From Erysipelotrichaceae bacterium (lineage in GTDB: Bacteria; Bacillota_I; Bacilli_A; Erysipelotrichales; Erysipelotrichaceae): 64,000 nt of DNA. How positions within the stretch are numbered: position 1 is the stretch's first letter; each line of letters starts with the position of its first letter. A program made the position numbers and the translations under genes. Shown one piece after another: positions 27,640 to 35,548 of the stretch. The notes under the pieces were generated by a model. The model did no database searches. It saw only the letters and a list, made by a program, of their open reading frames with translations, and was not told the DNA's origin. Location: contig JAFYHQ010000020.1 in assembly GCA_017539105.1 (NCBI GenBank), positions 1 through 64,000 on the forward strand. The letters run 5' to 3'.

Positions 27640-27651
27640 TCACCTTTTTTT
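27623..27651 (+). terminator. Intrinsic terminator containing the upstream stop codon
   Basis: Stem AAGGTGA (27623-27629) / TCACCTT (27640-27646), 10-base loop holding the TAG at 27637-27639, then a T-run. Confidence 0.85.
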
Positions 27652-27657
27652 ATTTCA

Positions 27658-27666
27658 TGATAAAAT
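27658..27666 (+). promoter_or_regulatory. Extended -10 of near-leaderless murG
   Basis: TGATAAAAT (TGn-TAAAAT). The -10 ends seven bases before the murG ATG (27674), so +1 is at 27673 or 27674. No Shine-Dalgarno. Confidence 0.6.
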
Positions 27667-27673
27667 AGGTGTT

Positions 27674-28732
27674 ATGAAAATCGTGATCGTAGCCGGAGGA
27701 TCGGGAGGACATATCTATCCTGCTTTATCGCTGGCGAATGCTTTGAAAGAACGGGGACATGAACTGCTGTTTATCGGTTCCAACGACCGGATGGAAAAAG
27801 ACGTGATTCCTGCGGCAGGTTTTGATTATATCGGGCTGGATGTTTTAACGACCCGCGGAGGTGTCGTACAGAAGATTCGCAGCGTTCTTTCATTGTTTTC
27901 TGCCTATCGCAAATGTCTGAAACTCTTGAAAGGCTACGATATGGCGATCGGTTTCGGAAACTATATTTCCGTGCCCGTCATGGAAGCTGCGATCAAGCTG
28001 GGATTAAAGACGGTCATTCATGAACAGAACTCGTTTGTCGGCCGGGCGAATCGGATGCTGGATCAGAAAGTCGATCTGATCATCGGCTCTTATAAAGAAA
28101 ACCTGAAACAGTTCAAGAATCCGAATATCCGTATTTTAGGCAATCCGCAGTCATCCAGGGCTTATGATCTGCCGAAGGATAAGAACGTATTGAAAGAACT
28201 GGGGCTGGATCCCGATATGAAAACGGTAGTCATCTTCATGGGATCTTTAGGTTCTTCCAGCGTTCATGAGAAACTGCAGGAATATTTCGATCTTTTCGAT
28301 GGTACCTATCAGATCGTTTATGCGACCGGAGCATCCCATATCGATGAAGTCGAAGAGCGTTTCCTGCATAAAGATCACCTGAAGATCTATGAACGGATCG
28401 ATGGCGTTCAAGTCATGAATAATTCCGATCTGATCATCTCCAGAGCCGGAGCGACGACTTTGGCCGAGATCCAGGCCATCGGCATTCCATCCATCCTGAT
28501 TCCATCGCCATATGTGCCAAACAATCACCAGTACTACAATGGAAAAGCACTGGTTGATGAGGATGCGGCGATCATGATCGAAGAAAAAGAATTGAACGGA
28601 AAACGATTGAATGATATAGTGAATGGGCTGATTCATGATGAGAAACGGCTTAAGACCATGGGAGAAAACGCCAGAAAAACAGGTAATCCCAAGGTGCTTG
28701 ATGATATGATTGAGGAAATAGAGAACTTATGA
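27674..28732 (+). CDS. murG: UDP-GlcNAc:undecaprenyl-PP-MurNAc-pentapeptide GlcNAc transferase
   Basis: Makes lipid II from lipid I at the cytoplasmic membrane face (GT28 family, 352 residues). The N-terminal GGSGGHIYPALSLA loop, HEQNSFVGRANR, and the C-terminal SRAGATTLAEI and PSPYVPNNHQYYN motifs are diagnostic. The start at 27674 (MKIVIVAGG) lies directly after an extended -10 and lacks a ribosome site. A longer frame from 27575 would run through the previous gene and terminator. It overlaps murB by 4 bp (ATGA). Confidence 0.96.
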   Translation: MKIVIVAGGSGGHIYPALSLANALKERGHELLFIGSNDRMEKDVIPAAGFDYIGLDVLTTRGGVVQKIRSVLSLFSAYRKCLKLLKGYDMAIGFGNYISVPVMEAAIKLGLKTVIHEQNSFVGRANRMLDQKVDLIIGSYKENLKQFKNPNIRILGNPQSSRAYDLPKDKNVLKELGLDPDMKTVVIFMGSLGSSSVHEKLQEYFDLFDGTYQIVYATGASHIDEVEERFLHKDHLKIYERIDGVQVMNNSDLIISRAGATTLAEIQAIGIPSILIPSPYVPNNHQYYNGKALVDEDAAIMIEEKELNGKRLNDIVNGLIHDEKRLKTMGENARKTGNPKVLDDMIEEIENL

Positions 28733-29616
28733 TCAAAGACTTTCTGCAGCAGCATGGCTCTTACCATGACGACTGCAGCTTCAAAGAACTGACAACGATT
28801 AAAATGGGTGGACACATCCGGCATTTTGTGTTGCCTTATAACGTGGAAGATGTCAAGGAGATCGTCTATTACCTCAAGCGGAATCATATTCCGTTCAAAG
28901 TCATAGGCAACGGTTCGAATCTGATCTGCGGGGAATCGGAATATGATGGCGTGGTTCTCTGTCTGAAAAATCTGAACAGTTATGAGATCCGCAACGATGA
29001 AGTCTATGTGGAAGCAGGCGTAATGGCGCCGCAGCTGGCTGCCATACTTGCCAGACAGGGATTAAGCTGTCTGGAATTCGCTTCAGGCATCCCGGGCTGC
29101 ATCGGAGGGCTGGTCTATATGAATGCCGGAGCTTACCGCAGCGAAATGGCAAACGTGATCAAACGCGTTCTGGTGCTGAAGGATGATGAATTCATCTGGA
29201 TGAACAACGAGGAACTGCAGTTCTCTTACCGCCATTCCTTGTTCCATGATCATCCGCATTGGGTGATCCTTGCGGCAGAACTGAAACTGGTCAGAAAACC
29301 GATGGAAGAGATCGAAGAACTGATGGCAGATCGACTGAAAAGACGCAAAGAGACCCAGCCCCTGGATAAACCGAGCGCCGGTTCCTGTTTCCGCAATCCC
29401 GATGACGGCTATGCCTGGAAACTGATCGATGGCATCGGCTACCGCGGCTATCACATCAACGATGTCAGCGTTTCCGATAAACATTCCAATTTCATCATCA
29501 ACAATGGCAACGGTTCTGCGCAGGATTATCTGCAGATCGCCTACGAGATACAAGACAAAGTCAAAGAGAAGTATGACATCAGACTGGTCATGGAAGTTGA
29601 GAAATTCAATTGTTAG
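28729..29616 (+). CDS. murB: UDP-N-acetylenolpyruvoylglucosamine reductase
   Basis: FAD enzyme that reduces UDP-GlcNAc-enolpyruvate to UDP-MurNAc. The 295-residue length fits type II MurB. The FAD-binding VIGNGSNLI and the GIPGCIGGLVYMNAGAY loop are clear. SAGSCFRNP supplies the catalytic Ser, and LVMEVEKF near the end the catalytic Glu. Coupled to murG by ATGA overlap and followed by divIB, as in many dcw clusters. Confidence 0.96.
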   Translation: MIKDFLQQHGSYHDDCSFKELTTIKMGGHIRHFVLPYNVEDVKEIVYYLKRNHIPFKVIGNGSNLICGESEYDGVVLCLKNLNSYEIRNDEVYVEAGVMAPQLAAILARQGLSCLEFASGIPGCIGGLVYMNAGAYRSEMANVIKRVLVLKDDEFIWMNNEELQFSYRHSLFHDHPHWVILAAELKLVRKPMEEIEELMADRLKRRKETQPLDKPSAGSCFRNPDDGYAWKLIDGIGYRGYHINDVSVSDKHSNFIINNGNGSAQDYLQIAYEIQDKVKEKYDIRLVMEVEKFNC

Positions 29617-30428
29617 GGAAAGAAGAGATATTAAAGAAGAATGTGCTGCTGGATCTGAGAAAGAAGCGCAAGCAGCAAAGCAGGTTTGATCGAGCGAAGA
29701 GTCGCTCTTTCCTTTTTAGTATTGTTTTGGGATTCAGTATCATCGTTTTAATATACTTTTTAAGTTCGGTTTCCAATATCTATCGGATCGTAGCCAATGG
29801 GAACCGTTATCTGAAAGAAGAAGATATCATTGCGATGAGCGGACTGACGACAAAGGACAAGTTCCTGCTGGTGTTTCCAAAAATCTATGAGAAAAAGATC
29901 ATGGCCGATCCTTTGGTCGAATCAGCCAGGATCTTCAAGAAAGACGGACGGCTGATCGATATCGAAGTCAAAGAAAAAAAGATGCTGGCTTATATGCAAG
30001 AAGCGGATGGCTACAGCGTATTGCTGGAAGACGGAGAACGGCTGGGTACGCAGGATCATCCTTATCTGATCGATCATGTGCCTTATCTGGATGGATTCAG
30101 CGAAGAGGAAATCGAACTGATCGTCAAGAATCTGAGGGATTGCGATCAGGGAACGATCAATGAGATCTCGGAGATGCATCCATATCCGGATCTGAAGTAT
30201 CAGAATGTCCAACTGGTCATGCGGGATGGCAACTATATTTTCACTTCGGCCTATGGCTTGCCTATCCTGAATCATTACCATGACATGAAATCGAGCTACG
30301 TAAAAGATACGCAGATCTGTTACTATTTCGAGGATATTTCCGGGAACGCGTATTCTTCTGCCTGTCCCTGGGAAAAGGAAGAGCCTCTAGAAGAGATCAC
30401 GGAAATTGACGATGAAGAGGATGAATAA
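29610..30428 (+). CDS. divIB: Cell-division protein DivIB/FtsQ
   Basis: Bitopic divisome protein that bridges FtsL/DivIC with the septal synthase. A basic cytoplasmic segment (RKKRKQQSRFDRAKSR) precedes one membrane helix (about 32-55). The POTRA domain (IYRIVANGNRYLKEEDIIAMSG) and the beta domain (DPLVESARIFKKDGRLIDIEVKE) follow, then an acidic tail. The start is uncertain. TTG at 29610 overlaps murB by 7 bp but has no clear ribosome site; GTG at 29643 is an alternative that keeps all domains. Confidence 0.88.
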   Translation: MLGKEEILKKNVLLDLRKKRKQQSRFDRAKSRSFLFSIVLGFSIIVLIYFLSSVSNIYRIVANGNRYLKEEDIIAMSGLTTKDKFLLVFPKIYEKKIMADPLVESARIFKKDGRLIDIEVKEKKMLAYMQEADGYSVLLEDGERLGTQDHPYLIDHVPYLDGFSEEEIELIVKNLRDCDQGTINEISEMHPYPDLKYQNVQLVMRDGNYIFTSAYGLPILNHYHDMKSSYVKDTQICYYFEDISGNAYSSACPWEKEEPLEEITEIDDEEDE

Positions 30429-30434
30429 TAATAT
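30406..30434 (+). promoter_or_regulatory. Promoter of rubrerythrin
   Basis: TTGACG (30406-30411), 17-bp spacer, TAATAT (30429-30434). The -35 lies inside the end of divIB. Confidence 0.6.
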
Positions 30435-30476
30435 ATAGTTAAGAGCGATAGAAATCATTTGCAAAGGAGGAATAAT

Positions 30477-31016
30477 ATGGCAAATAAATACGCTGGTACG
30501 AAAACCGAAGAAAACCTGAAGGCTGCTTTCGCGGGCGAGTCTCAGGCCAGAAACAAGTACACTTATTTTGCGTCTAAGGCGAAAAAAGAAGGGTATGAGC
30601 AGATCGCTGCGCTTTTCTTAAAAACCGCTGAGAACGAAAAAGAACACGCCAAACTGTGGTTCAAGGAACTGGATGGTATCGGAACGACAGCCGAAAACCT
30701 CGCTGCTGCTGCCGATGGCGAAAACTATGAATGGACCGACATGTATGAAGACTTTGCGAAGACCGCTCAGGAAGAGGGTTTCCCGGAACTGGCTGCCCGT
30801 TTCAGACTGGTTGGCGCAATCGAGAAGCATCATGAAGAAAGATACAGAGCTTTGCTGAAGAATGTCGAAGCACAGGAAGTCTTCAAGAAATCCGAAGTCA
30901 AGGTATGGGAATGCCGCAACTGCGGACATATCGTGGTAGGCGAAAAAGCGCCGGAGATCTGCCCGACTTGCCAGCATCCGCAGTCTTACTTCGAAGTCAA
31001 CGCGGAGAACTACTAA
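30477..31016 (+). CDS. rbr: Rubrerythrin
   Basis: Non-haem di-iron peroxidase that reduces hydrogen peroxide in anaerobes. The ferritin-like helices carry the ligands ([41 protein letters not shown]). A C-terminal rubredoxin-like domain has CRNCG and CPTCQ. 179 residues. The start at 30477 (MANKYAGT) is fixed by AAAGGAGGAATAAT-ATG. Monocistronic, with its own promoter and a strong terminator. Its presence points to an anaerobic, oxygen-exposed lifestyle. Confidence 0.96.
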   Translation: MANKYAGTKTEENLKAAFAGESQARNKYTYFASKAKKEGYEQIAALFLKTAENEKEHAKLWFKELDGIGTTAENLAAAADGENYEWTDMYEDFAKTAQEEGFPELAARFRLVGAIEKHHEERYRALLKNVEAQEVFKKSEVKVWECRNCGHIVVGEKAPEICPTCQHPQSYFEVNAENY

Positions 31017-31042
31017 AAAATAGGCCTAAGCCTATTTTTTTT
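31015..31042. terminator. Bidirectional terminator overlapping the rbr and murI stop codons
   Basis: Stem AAAAAATAGGC (31015-31025) / GCCTATTTTTT (31030-31040) with CTAA loop. The rbr TAA (31014-31016) and the minus-strand murI TAG (31032-31034) both lie within it. Confidence 0.9.
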
Positions 31043-31808
31043 GTAATCTGATATCCGGAATGATCTTGGCAGCGATCTGATCCAGATGTTGTGAACAGGA
31101 ACTGCTGAGATAGATATCTTTTCCTTTCCATCTGCTTAATCGATGGGATCCTGTCAGGATCTCTTTCAATTCCTGCACTACCGTACGGGAAGAAGAAACG
31201 ATCTTAACATCAGGCATCTTTTCCTGAACAAGATCATAAAGCAGGTCATAATGGGTACAGCCGAGAATGACCGTATCCGCTTCGCATTGACGCGCTTCTT
31301 CCAGATACTTGTCGATGCTTCTATCAAGAAGTTCATCATATCCGATGAATCTTCCTTCTTCGATCAGAGGAACCAGATCCGGACATGGGATCGCTGTCAC
31401 GGCGATCTCTTCATCGAGTTCCTTGATCTGTTTCTGATAAGATCCCGATAATACGGTCGCTTTGGTCGCCAGGACCGCAATCTTTTTATTTTTCGTCTGT
31501 TTCACAGCTTCTTCTGCCGCTGCCTTGATGACGCCTGATACAGGAATCTCATAGCTTTGTTTCAAAAGATCTCCGGCAATGGAATCCGAAGTATTGCAGG
31601 CAATGACCAGAGCCTTGAGATCATATTCATTCAGTATGGAAGCGTTATGTCTGGAAAAAGCAACGATTTCTTCCGGTGTCTTATCGCCATACGGCATATT
31701 CGCGGCATCCGCAAAAAAGACGATATTCTCTTTCGGCATTTCCGAAAGTATCGCTTTGACGACGGTCAGACCGCCTAATCCCGAATCAAAGACTCCAATA
31801 CGTTTCAT
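31032..31808 (-). CDS. murI: Glutamate racemase
   Basis: Interconverts L- and D-glutamate, supplying D-Glu for peptidoglycan. The two catalytic cysteines are Cys71 (IACNTSD) and Cys184 (LGCTHYD). The N-terminal GVFDSGLGGLTVV is diagnostic. 258 residues. Its start overlaps the murD stop by 4 bp, so the pathway neighbours MurD (adds D-Glu) and MurI (makes D-Glu) are translated together. Confidence 0.97.
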   Translation of the reverse strand: MKRIGVFDSGLGGLTVVKAILSEMPKENIVFFADAANMPYGDKTPEEIVAFSRHNASILNEYDLKALVIACNTSDSIAGDLLKQSYEIPVSGVIKAAAEEAVKQTKNKKIAVLATKATVLSGSYQKQIKELDEEIAVTAIPCPDLVPLIEEGRFIGYDELLDRSIDKYLEEARQCEADTVILGCTHYDLLYDLVQEKMPDVKIVSSSRTVVQELKEILTGSHRLSRWKGKDIYLSSSCSQHLDQIAAKIIPDIRLQKK

Positions 31809-33142
31809 AAAGAATTCACCAGCTCCTTGAAATGTCTGCCTCTCTGTTCATATCCCGTGTACTGATCGAAACTGGAAGTGGTCGGAGACAGCAGGACGAT
31901 ATCTCCCGGAACGGCCATTTTCTGCGCTTCATGGACGGCCTGAACCAGGTCTTCCACGATCAGAGGATCTTCGCATAAATCTCTGGCGATCCTTGGTCCG
32001 GAAAGGCCGTAGCCGATGATCTTCTTGACACAGCCCAGATGTTCCCTTAAAGGCGTGACATCCAGTCCCTTCTCAAAACCGCCGACCAGCAGGATCACGT
32101 TCCTGTCGAACGCATCCAGCGCTGTCATCGTCGCATCGACATTGGTTCCCTTGGAATCGTTGTAGTAGCACACACCATTGAATTCCCGTACGAACTCGAT
32201 GCGATGTTCGACTCCTTTGAAATGAGCGATCGTATCGACGATCGTTTCATTATCGATGCCCAGTGCCTTGGCGATCATGATCGAAACCAGGATATTCTGC
32301 TGATTGTGTCTGCCTACCAGGGTGATCGCATCCAGAGGCAGTACTTTTTCTTCGTTCACATACATGCATCCGTCTTTGATGCAGCCATAGGTATCATCTT
32401 TATCTAATGAGAATGTCTGTATCTTGCAATGGATCGGATATTTATCCGTATATTCTTTCAGCGTTTCATCATCGGCATTCAAAAGGAAAAGATCTTTCTC
32501 CTTCATATTGCGATAGACTTCGGTTTTTGATTTGTAGTAGTTGTGTAAGGAACCCATGGTCTCCAGATGATCGGGGCTCAGATTGATGATGATCGCGATC
32601 TCGGGACGGAAACGGTCGATATCGACCAGCTGATGGTTGGAGATCTCCAGCGAGATATAGTAACCGCTGTTGTGCATCAGATCGTGTTCGAGAACGAGTT
32701 CACATAATGGCGTGCCGATATTGCCGCCGACCAGGGCTTTTTCTTTGAATGCCGCTTTCAGCAGTTCATAGACGATGGTCGTCGTCGTGGTCTTGCCGTT
32801 GCTACCGGTGATGGCGATATAATGCTGAGGCATCGATACGTCATATGCCAACTCGATTTCTGTGATGATCGGAATCTTCCTTTCTTCCAGCCGTTTGACG
32901 ATCGGCGAGACCGGAGGAACGCCCGGATTCTTGATCACCAGGTCATAGTCTTTCTCGAATACCGACATATCCTGGTCATAGACTGTCACGCCCATGTCCT
33001 GCAGTTGTTTCTTTTCTTCTTCGTTCGGTTCTTTCCTTTCCGATAAAAAAAGCTTTGCACCAAGCGTATGCAAGACTCTCAAGGCCGCCATTCCCGACCT
33101 GGCCAAACCGATGACCAGTACTTTCTTGTTCCTGTAATCCAT
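31805..33142 (-). CDS. murD: UDP-N-acetylmuramoyl-L-alanine:D-glutamate ligase
   Basis: ATP-dependent ligase adding D-glutamate to UDP-MurNAc-L-Ala. The P-loop ITGSNGKTTTTT, the EISNHQL segment, NLSPDHLE, YYNDSKGTN and the C-terminal LLSPTTSSFDQY motif are all present. The start at 33142 is preferred over an in-frame GTG at 33145. The -10 (TAGAAT, 33154-33149) ends six bases before this ATG and predicts a leaderless message beginning with AUG. Upstream gene of the murD-murI pair; divergent from the DUF1934 gene. Confidence 0.95.
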   Translation of the reverse strand: MDYRNKKVLVIGLARSGMAALRVLHTLGAKLFLSERKEPNEEEKKQLQDMGVTVYDQDMSVFEKDYDLVIKNPGVPPVSPIVKRLEERKIPIITEIELAYDVSMPQHYIAITGSNGKTTTTTIVYELLKAAFKEKALVGGNIGTPLCELVLEHDLMHNSGYYISLEISNHQLVDIDRFRPEIAIIINLSPDHLETMGSLHNYYKSKTEVYRNMKEKDLFLLNADDETLKEYTDKYPIHCKIQTFSLDKDDTYGCIKDGCMYVNEEKVLPLDAITLVGRHNQQNILVSIMIAKALGIDNETIVDTIAHFKGVEHRIEFVREFNGVCYYNDSKGTNVDATMTALDAFDRNVILLVGGFEKGLDVTPLREHLGCVKKIIGYGLSGPRIARDLCEDPLIVEDLVQAVHEAQKMAVPGDIVLLSPTTSSFDQYTGYEQRGRHFKELVNSL

Positions 33143-33148
33143 CACCTA

Positions 33149-33157
33149 ATTCTAACA
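33149..33157 (-). promoter_or_regulatory. Extended -10 for leaderless murD
   Basis: On the minus strand TGTTAGAAT (33157-33149), six bases before ATG. Predicted +1 is the A at 33142. No strong -35. Confidence 0.65.
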
Positions 33158-33164
33158 TTTATTG

Positions 33165-33195
33165 TTGACTTTAGGAAACCTTTGAGCTTTAATAT
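33165..33195 (+). promoter_or_regulatory. Promoter of DUF1934-rpoE, probably leaderless
   Basis: TTGACT (33165-33170), 19-bp spacer, TAATAT (33190-33195), with the ATG at 33201. No Shine-Dalgarno. +1 falls within one or two bases of the start codon. The 19-bp spacer is long, so confidence is limited. Confidence 0.45.
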
Positions 33196-33200
33196 AAGCT

Positions 33201-33539
33201 ATGACTGCAGCAGTAACCTTGAAAGATTCGAATACAGGAACGGAAGACAAAGTATTAATCGAAGAGATCGAAGACCGCAACTGTTTCACCTATACCGACA
33301 ATGAATCATGCAACTGTGAATTATGCATCTATGAAGACGGATTATGTTTTTTCCGTCAATGCGAAGATCATCTGCTGGAGCTTCATCTGAAAGATGATGC
33401 TTACGCTTCGATCACGACAGAAGAGGGAGTATTGAAATTTGTTGCAAAAGTAGTTGATTTTCAGAATTATAATGATATATTAGTAATGCGCTACATCGTG
33501 AATGATGAGGCAAAAACAATAGAAATCAGATATTATTAG
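33201..33539 (+). CDS. DUF1934-like small beta-barrel protein
   Basis: A 112-residue protein of alternating strands, ending ILVMRYIVNDEAKTIEIRYY. Length, strand pattern and position before rpoE suggest the DUF1934 (YwiB) family, predicted lipocalin-like barrels of unknown function. Four Cys cluster in residues 33-52 (NCFTY, CNCELC), which is unusual for so small a cytosolic protein. The rpoE gene follows after 12 bp. No ribosome site precedes the ATG. Confidence 0.6.
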   Translation: MTAAVTLKDSNTGTEDKVLIEEIEDRNCFTYTDNESCNCELCIYEDGLCFFRQCEDHLLELHLKDDAYASITTEEGVLKFVAKVVDFQNYNDILVMRYIVNDEAKTIEIRYY

Positions 33540-33551
33540 GAGTACTATCAT

Positions 33552-33872
33552 ATGACAACAAGATCTATGGCAGACATTGCTTACGATATTTTAAAAAGAA
33601 AGAAAAGAGCGGTCCAGTTCATCAAGATGTGGGATGAAGTCGCCAAGACTTCCGGCTATGGCAATGACCATGTCGCTCAGTTCTATTCCGATCTGACCTT
33701 CGATCCCCGTTTTGTCTGTCTCAAGGACAACAAATGGGATCTCGTGGAGCGTCGCAAGTTCGACGAATCGCATATCGATATCTCCAAGATCGAGCTGGAA
33801 GATGATGAATCGGAAGAAACGGATGAGGAGAACGAAATCATCTCGGATGCGGAGAATGAATATGACTCTTAA
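33552..33872 (+). CDS. rpoE: DNA-directed RNA polymerase delta subunit
   Basis: Firmicutes-specific RNA polymerase subunit that aids enzyme recycling and transcription specificity. The globular HARE-HTH domain (MADIAYDILKRKKRAVQF, FYSDLTFDPRFVCLKDNKWDL) spans residues 1-72. A highly acidic tail of about 35 residues follows, somewhat shorter than the Bacillus tail. The ribosome site is AGGAG. The TAA stop lies in the loop of the terminator. Confidence 0.92.
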   Translation: MTTRSMADIAYDILKRKKRAVQFIKMWDEVAKTSGYGNDHVAQFYSDLTFDPRFVCLKDNKWDLVERRKFDESHIDISKIELEDDESEETDEENEIISDAENEYDS

Positions 33873-33885
33873 GAGTCATTTTTTT
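33862..33885 (+). terminator. Intrinsic terminator of rpoE with the stop codon in the loop
   Basis: Stem ATGACTC (33862-33868) / GAGTCAT (33873-33879), TTAA loop holding the stop (33870-33872), T7 run. The next promoter's -10 begins 4 bases after the T-run. Confidence 0.85.
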
Positions 33886-33888
33886 ATA

Positions 33889-33894
33889 TATAAT
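33889..33894 (+). promoter_or_regulatory. -10 for the leaderless HAD phosphatase gene
   Basis: TATAAT ends six bases before the ATG at 33901. Predicted +1 is the A of ATG. No Shine-Dalgarno. Confidence 0.65.
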
Positions 33895-33900
33895 AGAACT

Positions 33901-34524
33901 ATGAAGTATGTGATATTCGATTTCAATGGAACGGTTCTGGACGATACGATGGTCTGTATCGAGGCGGAGAATGAGACGATGAAACACTTCGGTCTGGATC
34001 GGGAGCCTTTGACACTGGAAGAATATCGCAAGATCTTTACGTTTCCTGTGAAGAATTATTATGAAGCCGTGGGTTTCGACTGGTCAAAGAACTCTTATGA
34101 AGAAGTCGGAGCCTACTGGTTTTCCTGTTATCGGAGATTTCGGAATGACTATACGGTCCATGAGGGTGTGATCGACATCCTGAAAGAGAATCATCTAAAA
34201 GGCTATCAGAATATCCTGTTGAGCGCTTCCAGCAAAGATGCTTTACTGGAACAGCTGGATGAACTGGGGATCAGAGAATATTTCGATGAAGTGCTGGGGA
34301 TCGATAATATCTATGCGGAATCAAAAACGGAAATCGCCTTGAACTGGATCAGGGACAAGGATCCGAAAGAGTGTCTGATGATCGGAGATACTTTGCATGA
34401 TCTGGAAACGGCCAAAGAAATGAATGTGCGCTGCATCCTTGTGGCAAACGGCCATCAGGATAAAGAGATATTGCTGCAGGAAACGGAAGATGTCGTAGAT
34501 GATATCAGGGAGATCGAACTATGA
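33901..34524 (+). CDS. HAD-family hydrolase with DFNGT motif
   Basis: A 207-residue HAD-like phosphatase resembling phosphoglycolate phosphatases. Motif I reads FDFNGTVLDD: the nucleophile Asp is present but the usual second Asp (DxD) is Asn. Motif II is ILLSASSK and motif III/IV is MIGDTLHDLETA. The cap domain is helical. The start at 33901 fits homology and a leaderless promoter; an upstream frame from 33712 would run through rpoE. It overlaps ispF by 4 bp (ATGA). Substrate unknown. Confidence 0.88.
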   Translation: MKYVIFDFNGTVLDDTMVCIEAENETMKHFGLDREPLTLEEYRKIFTFPVKNYYEAVGFDWSKNSYEEVGAYWFSCYRRFRNDYTVHEGVIDILKENHLKGYQNILLSASSKDALLEQLDELGIREYFDEVLGIDNIYAESKTEIALNWIRDKDPKECLMIGDTLHDLETAKEMNVRCILVANGHQDKEILLQETEDVVDDIREIEL

Positions 34525-34997
34525 GAATCGGACAGTCGAAAGATGTGCATCGTCTGGTGGAAGGAAGGAAACTGATCATCGGGGGCGTGGAGATCCCTTA
34601 TGAGAAGGGACTTTTGGGCCATTCCGATGCGGATGTGCTGCTTCATGCGATCATTGAAGCGTTGATCGGAGCGATGGGGTTGAAGGATATCGGGACCCAT
34701 TTTCCGGATACCGATCCGCGTTATGAAGGAATATCCTCGTTATTGCTGCTGGATAAGACTTATGAAATGCTTCAAGAGAACGGCTATGAGATCGTCAATC
34801 TGGATTCCCTGATCGTCATCGAACAGCCGAAGATGGCTCCGCACATCGATCAGATGCGTAAGAATATCGCTCAACATCTTCATATCGATGAAAGCAGAGT
34901 CAATGTCAAGGCCACCCGAGGCGAAGGCATGGGCTTTGTGGGAAACAAGGAAGGCGTCATGGCGGAATGTGTCTGCCTGATCGATGAAAAGAAATGA
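34521..34997 (+). CDS. ispF: 2-C-methyl-D-erythritol 2,4-cyclodiphosphate synthase
   Basis: Fifth enzyme of the MEP isoprenoid pathway. Zinc ligands lie in KDVHRL (D-x-H) and HSDADVLLHAI. The substrate-binding DIGTHFPDTDPRYEG and the C-terminal VKATRGEGMGFVG match the family. 158 residues. No ispD is adjacent, so the MEP genes are dispersed here. Translation is coupled to the HAD gene. Confidence 0.97.
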   Translation: MRIGQSKDVHRLVEGRKLIIGGVEIPYEKGLLGHSDADVLLHAIIEALIGAMGLKDIGTHFPDTDPRYEGISSLLLLDKTYEMLQENGYEIVNLDSLIVIEQPKMAPHIDQMRKNIAQHLHIDESRVNVKATRGEGMGFVGNKEGVMAECVCLIDEKK

Positions 34998-35001
34998 AGT
35001 C

Positions 35002-35010
35002 TGTTATAAT
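35002..35010 (+). promoter_or_regulatory. Extended -10 of desulfoferrodoxin
   Basis: TGTTATAAT (TGn-TATAAT) just after ispF. The start near 35017 gives a short leader with GAGGAG before the ATG at 35034. Confidence 0.65.
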
Positions 35011-35033
35011 GAAAGAAAGAGGAGTGTGAACGA

Positions 35034-35408
35034 ATGGAAATGAAATTTTATCGTTGCAAGAAATGCGGACAGATGGTAGCGATCGTGAAAAAGAAGGGTT
35101 GCCCGATCATGTGCTGCGGCGAACCTATGGAAGAGATCATTCCGGGAACGACGGATGCTGCCGTAGAGAAGCATGTACCGGTTTATGAAGTCAAAGACAA
35201 CAAGGTCTATGTGACTGTCGGTGAAGTCGAACATCCGATGCTGGCGGAACACTATATCGAATGGATCGCCATTCAGACGAAAAACGGCAATCAGCGTAAA
35301 GCGCTGAACCCGGAAGAGGAACCGAAGGCTGTTTTTGCGATCCTGGAAGATGATGAAGTCCTGGCGGTCTATGCGTACTGCAATCTGCATGGGCTCTGGA
35401 AAGCGTAA
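35034..35408 (+). CDS. dfx: Desulfoferrodoxin (superoxide reductase)
   Basis: Reduces superoxide to hydrogen peroxide. The N-terminal desulforedoxin-like centre I has Cys8, Cys11, Cys27 and Cys28. The catalytic centre II has EKHVP, HPM, HYIEW and the C-terminal CNLHGLWK (Cys plus His ligands). 124 residues, class I length. It complements rubrerythrin, which removes the peroxide formed. It has its own promoter and terminator. Confidence 0.96.
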   Translation: MEMKFYRCKKCGQMVAIVKKKGCPIMCCGEPMEEIIPGTTDAAVEKHVPVYEVKDNKVYVTVGEVEHPMLAEHYIEWIAIQTKNGNQRKALNPEEEPKAVFAILEDDEVLAVYAYCNLHGLWKA

Positions 35409-35437
35409 GAAGAGTCTTTTATCAAATCATGCTTAGG

Positions 35438-35465
35438 GGATACGGCAAATGCCGTATCCTTTTTT
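35438..35465 (+). terminator. Intrinsic terminator of desulfoferrodoxin
   Basis: Stem GGATACGGC (35438-35446) / GCCGTATCC (35451-35459), AAAT loop, T6 run. Confidence 0.92.
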
Positions 35466-35486
35466 ATCGCTCCGTTACTGATGATA

Positions 35487-35516
35487 TTGTCTTTTTGATG
35501 TCTCTAAAAATATAAT
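35487..35516 (+). promoter_or_regulatory. Promoter of corA
   Basis: TTGTCT (35487-35492), 18-bp spacer, TATAAT (35511-35516). The leader carries a strong GGGAGGTGGGG ribosome site. Confidence 0.7.
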
Positions 35517-35548
35517 AGTAATGTATATTTGCTCGGGAGGTGGGGATT

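Noticed and set aside
33712-33900. N-terminal extension of the HAD phosphatase overlapping rpoE
   Set aside because: The extension is the out-of-frame translation of the acidic rpoE tail and terminator. Family homology begins at 33901.
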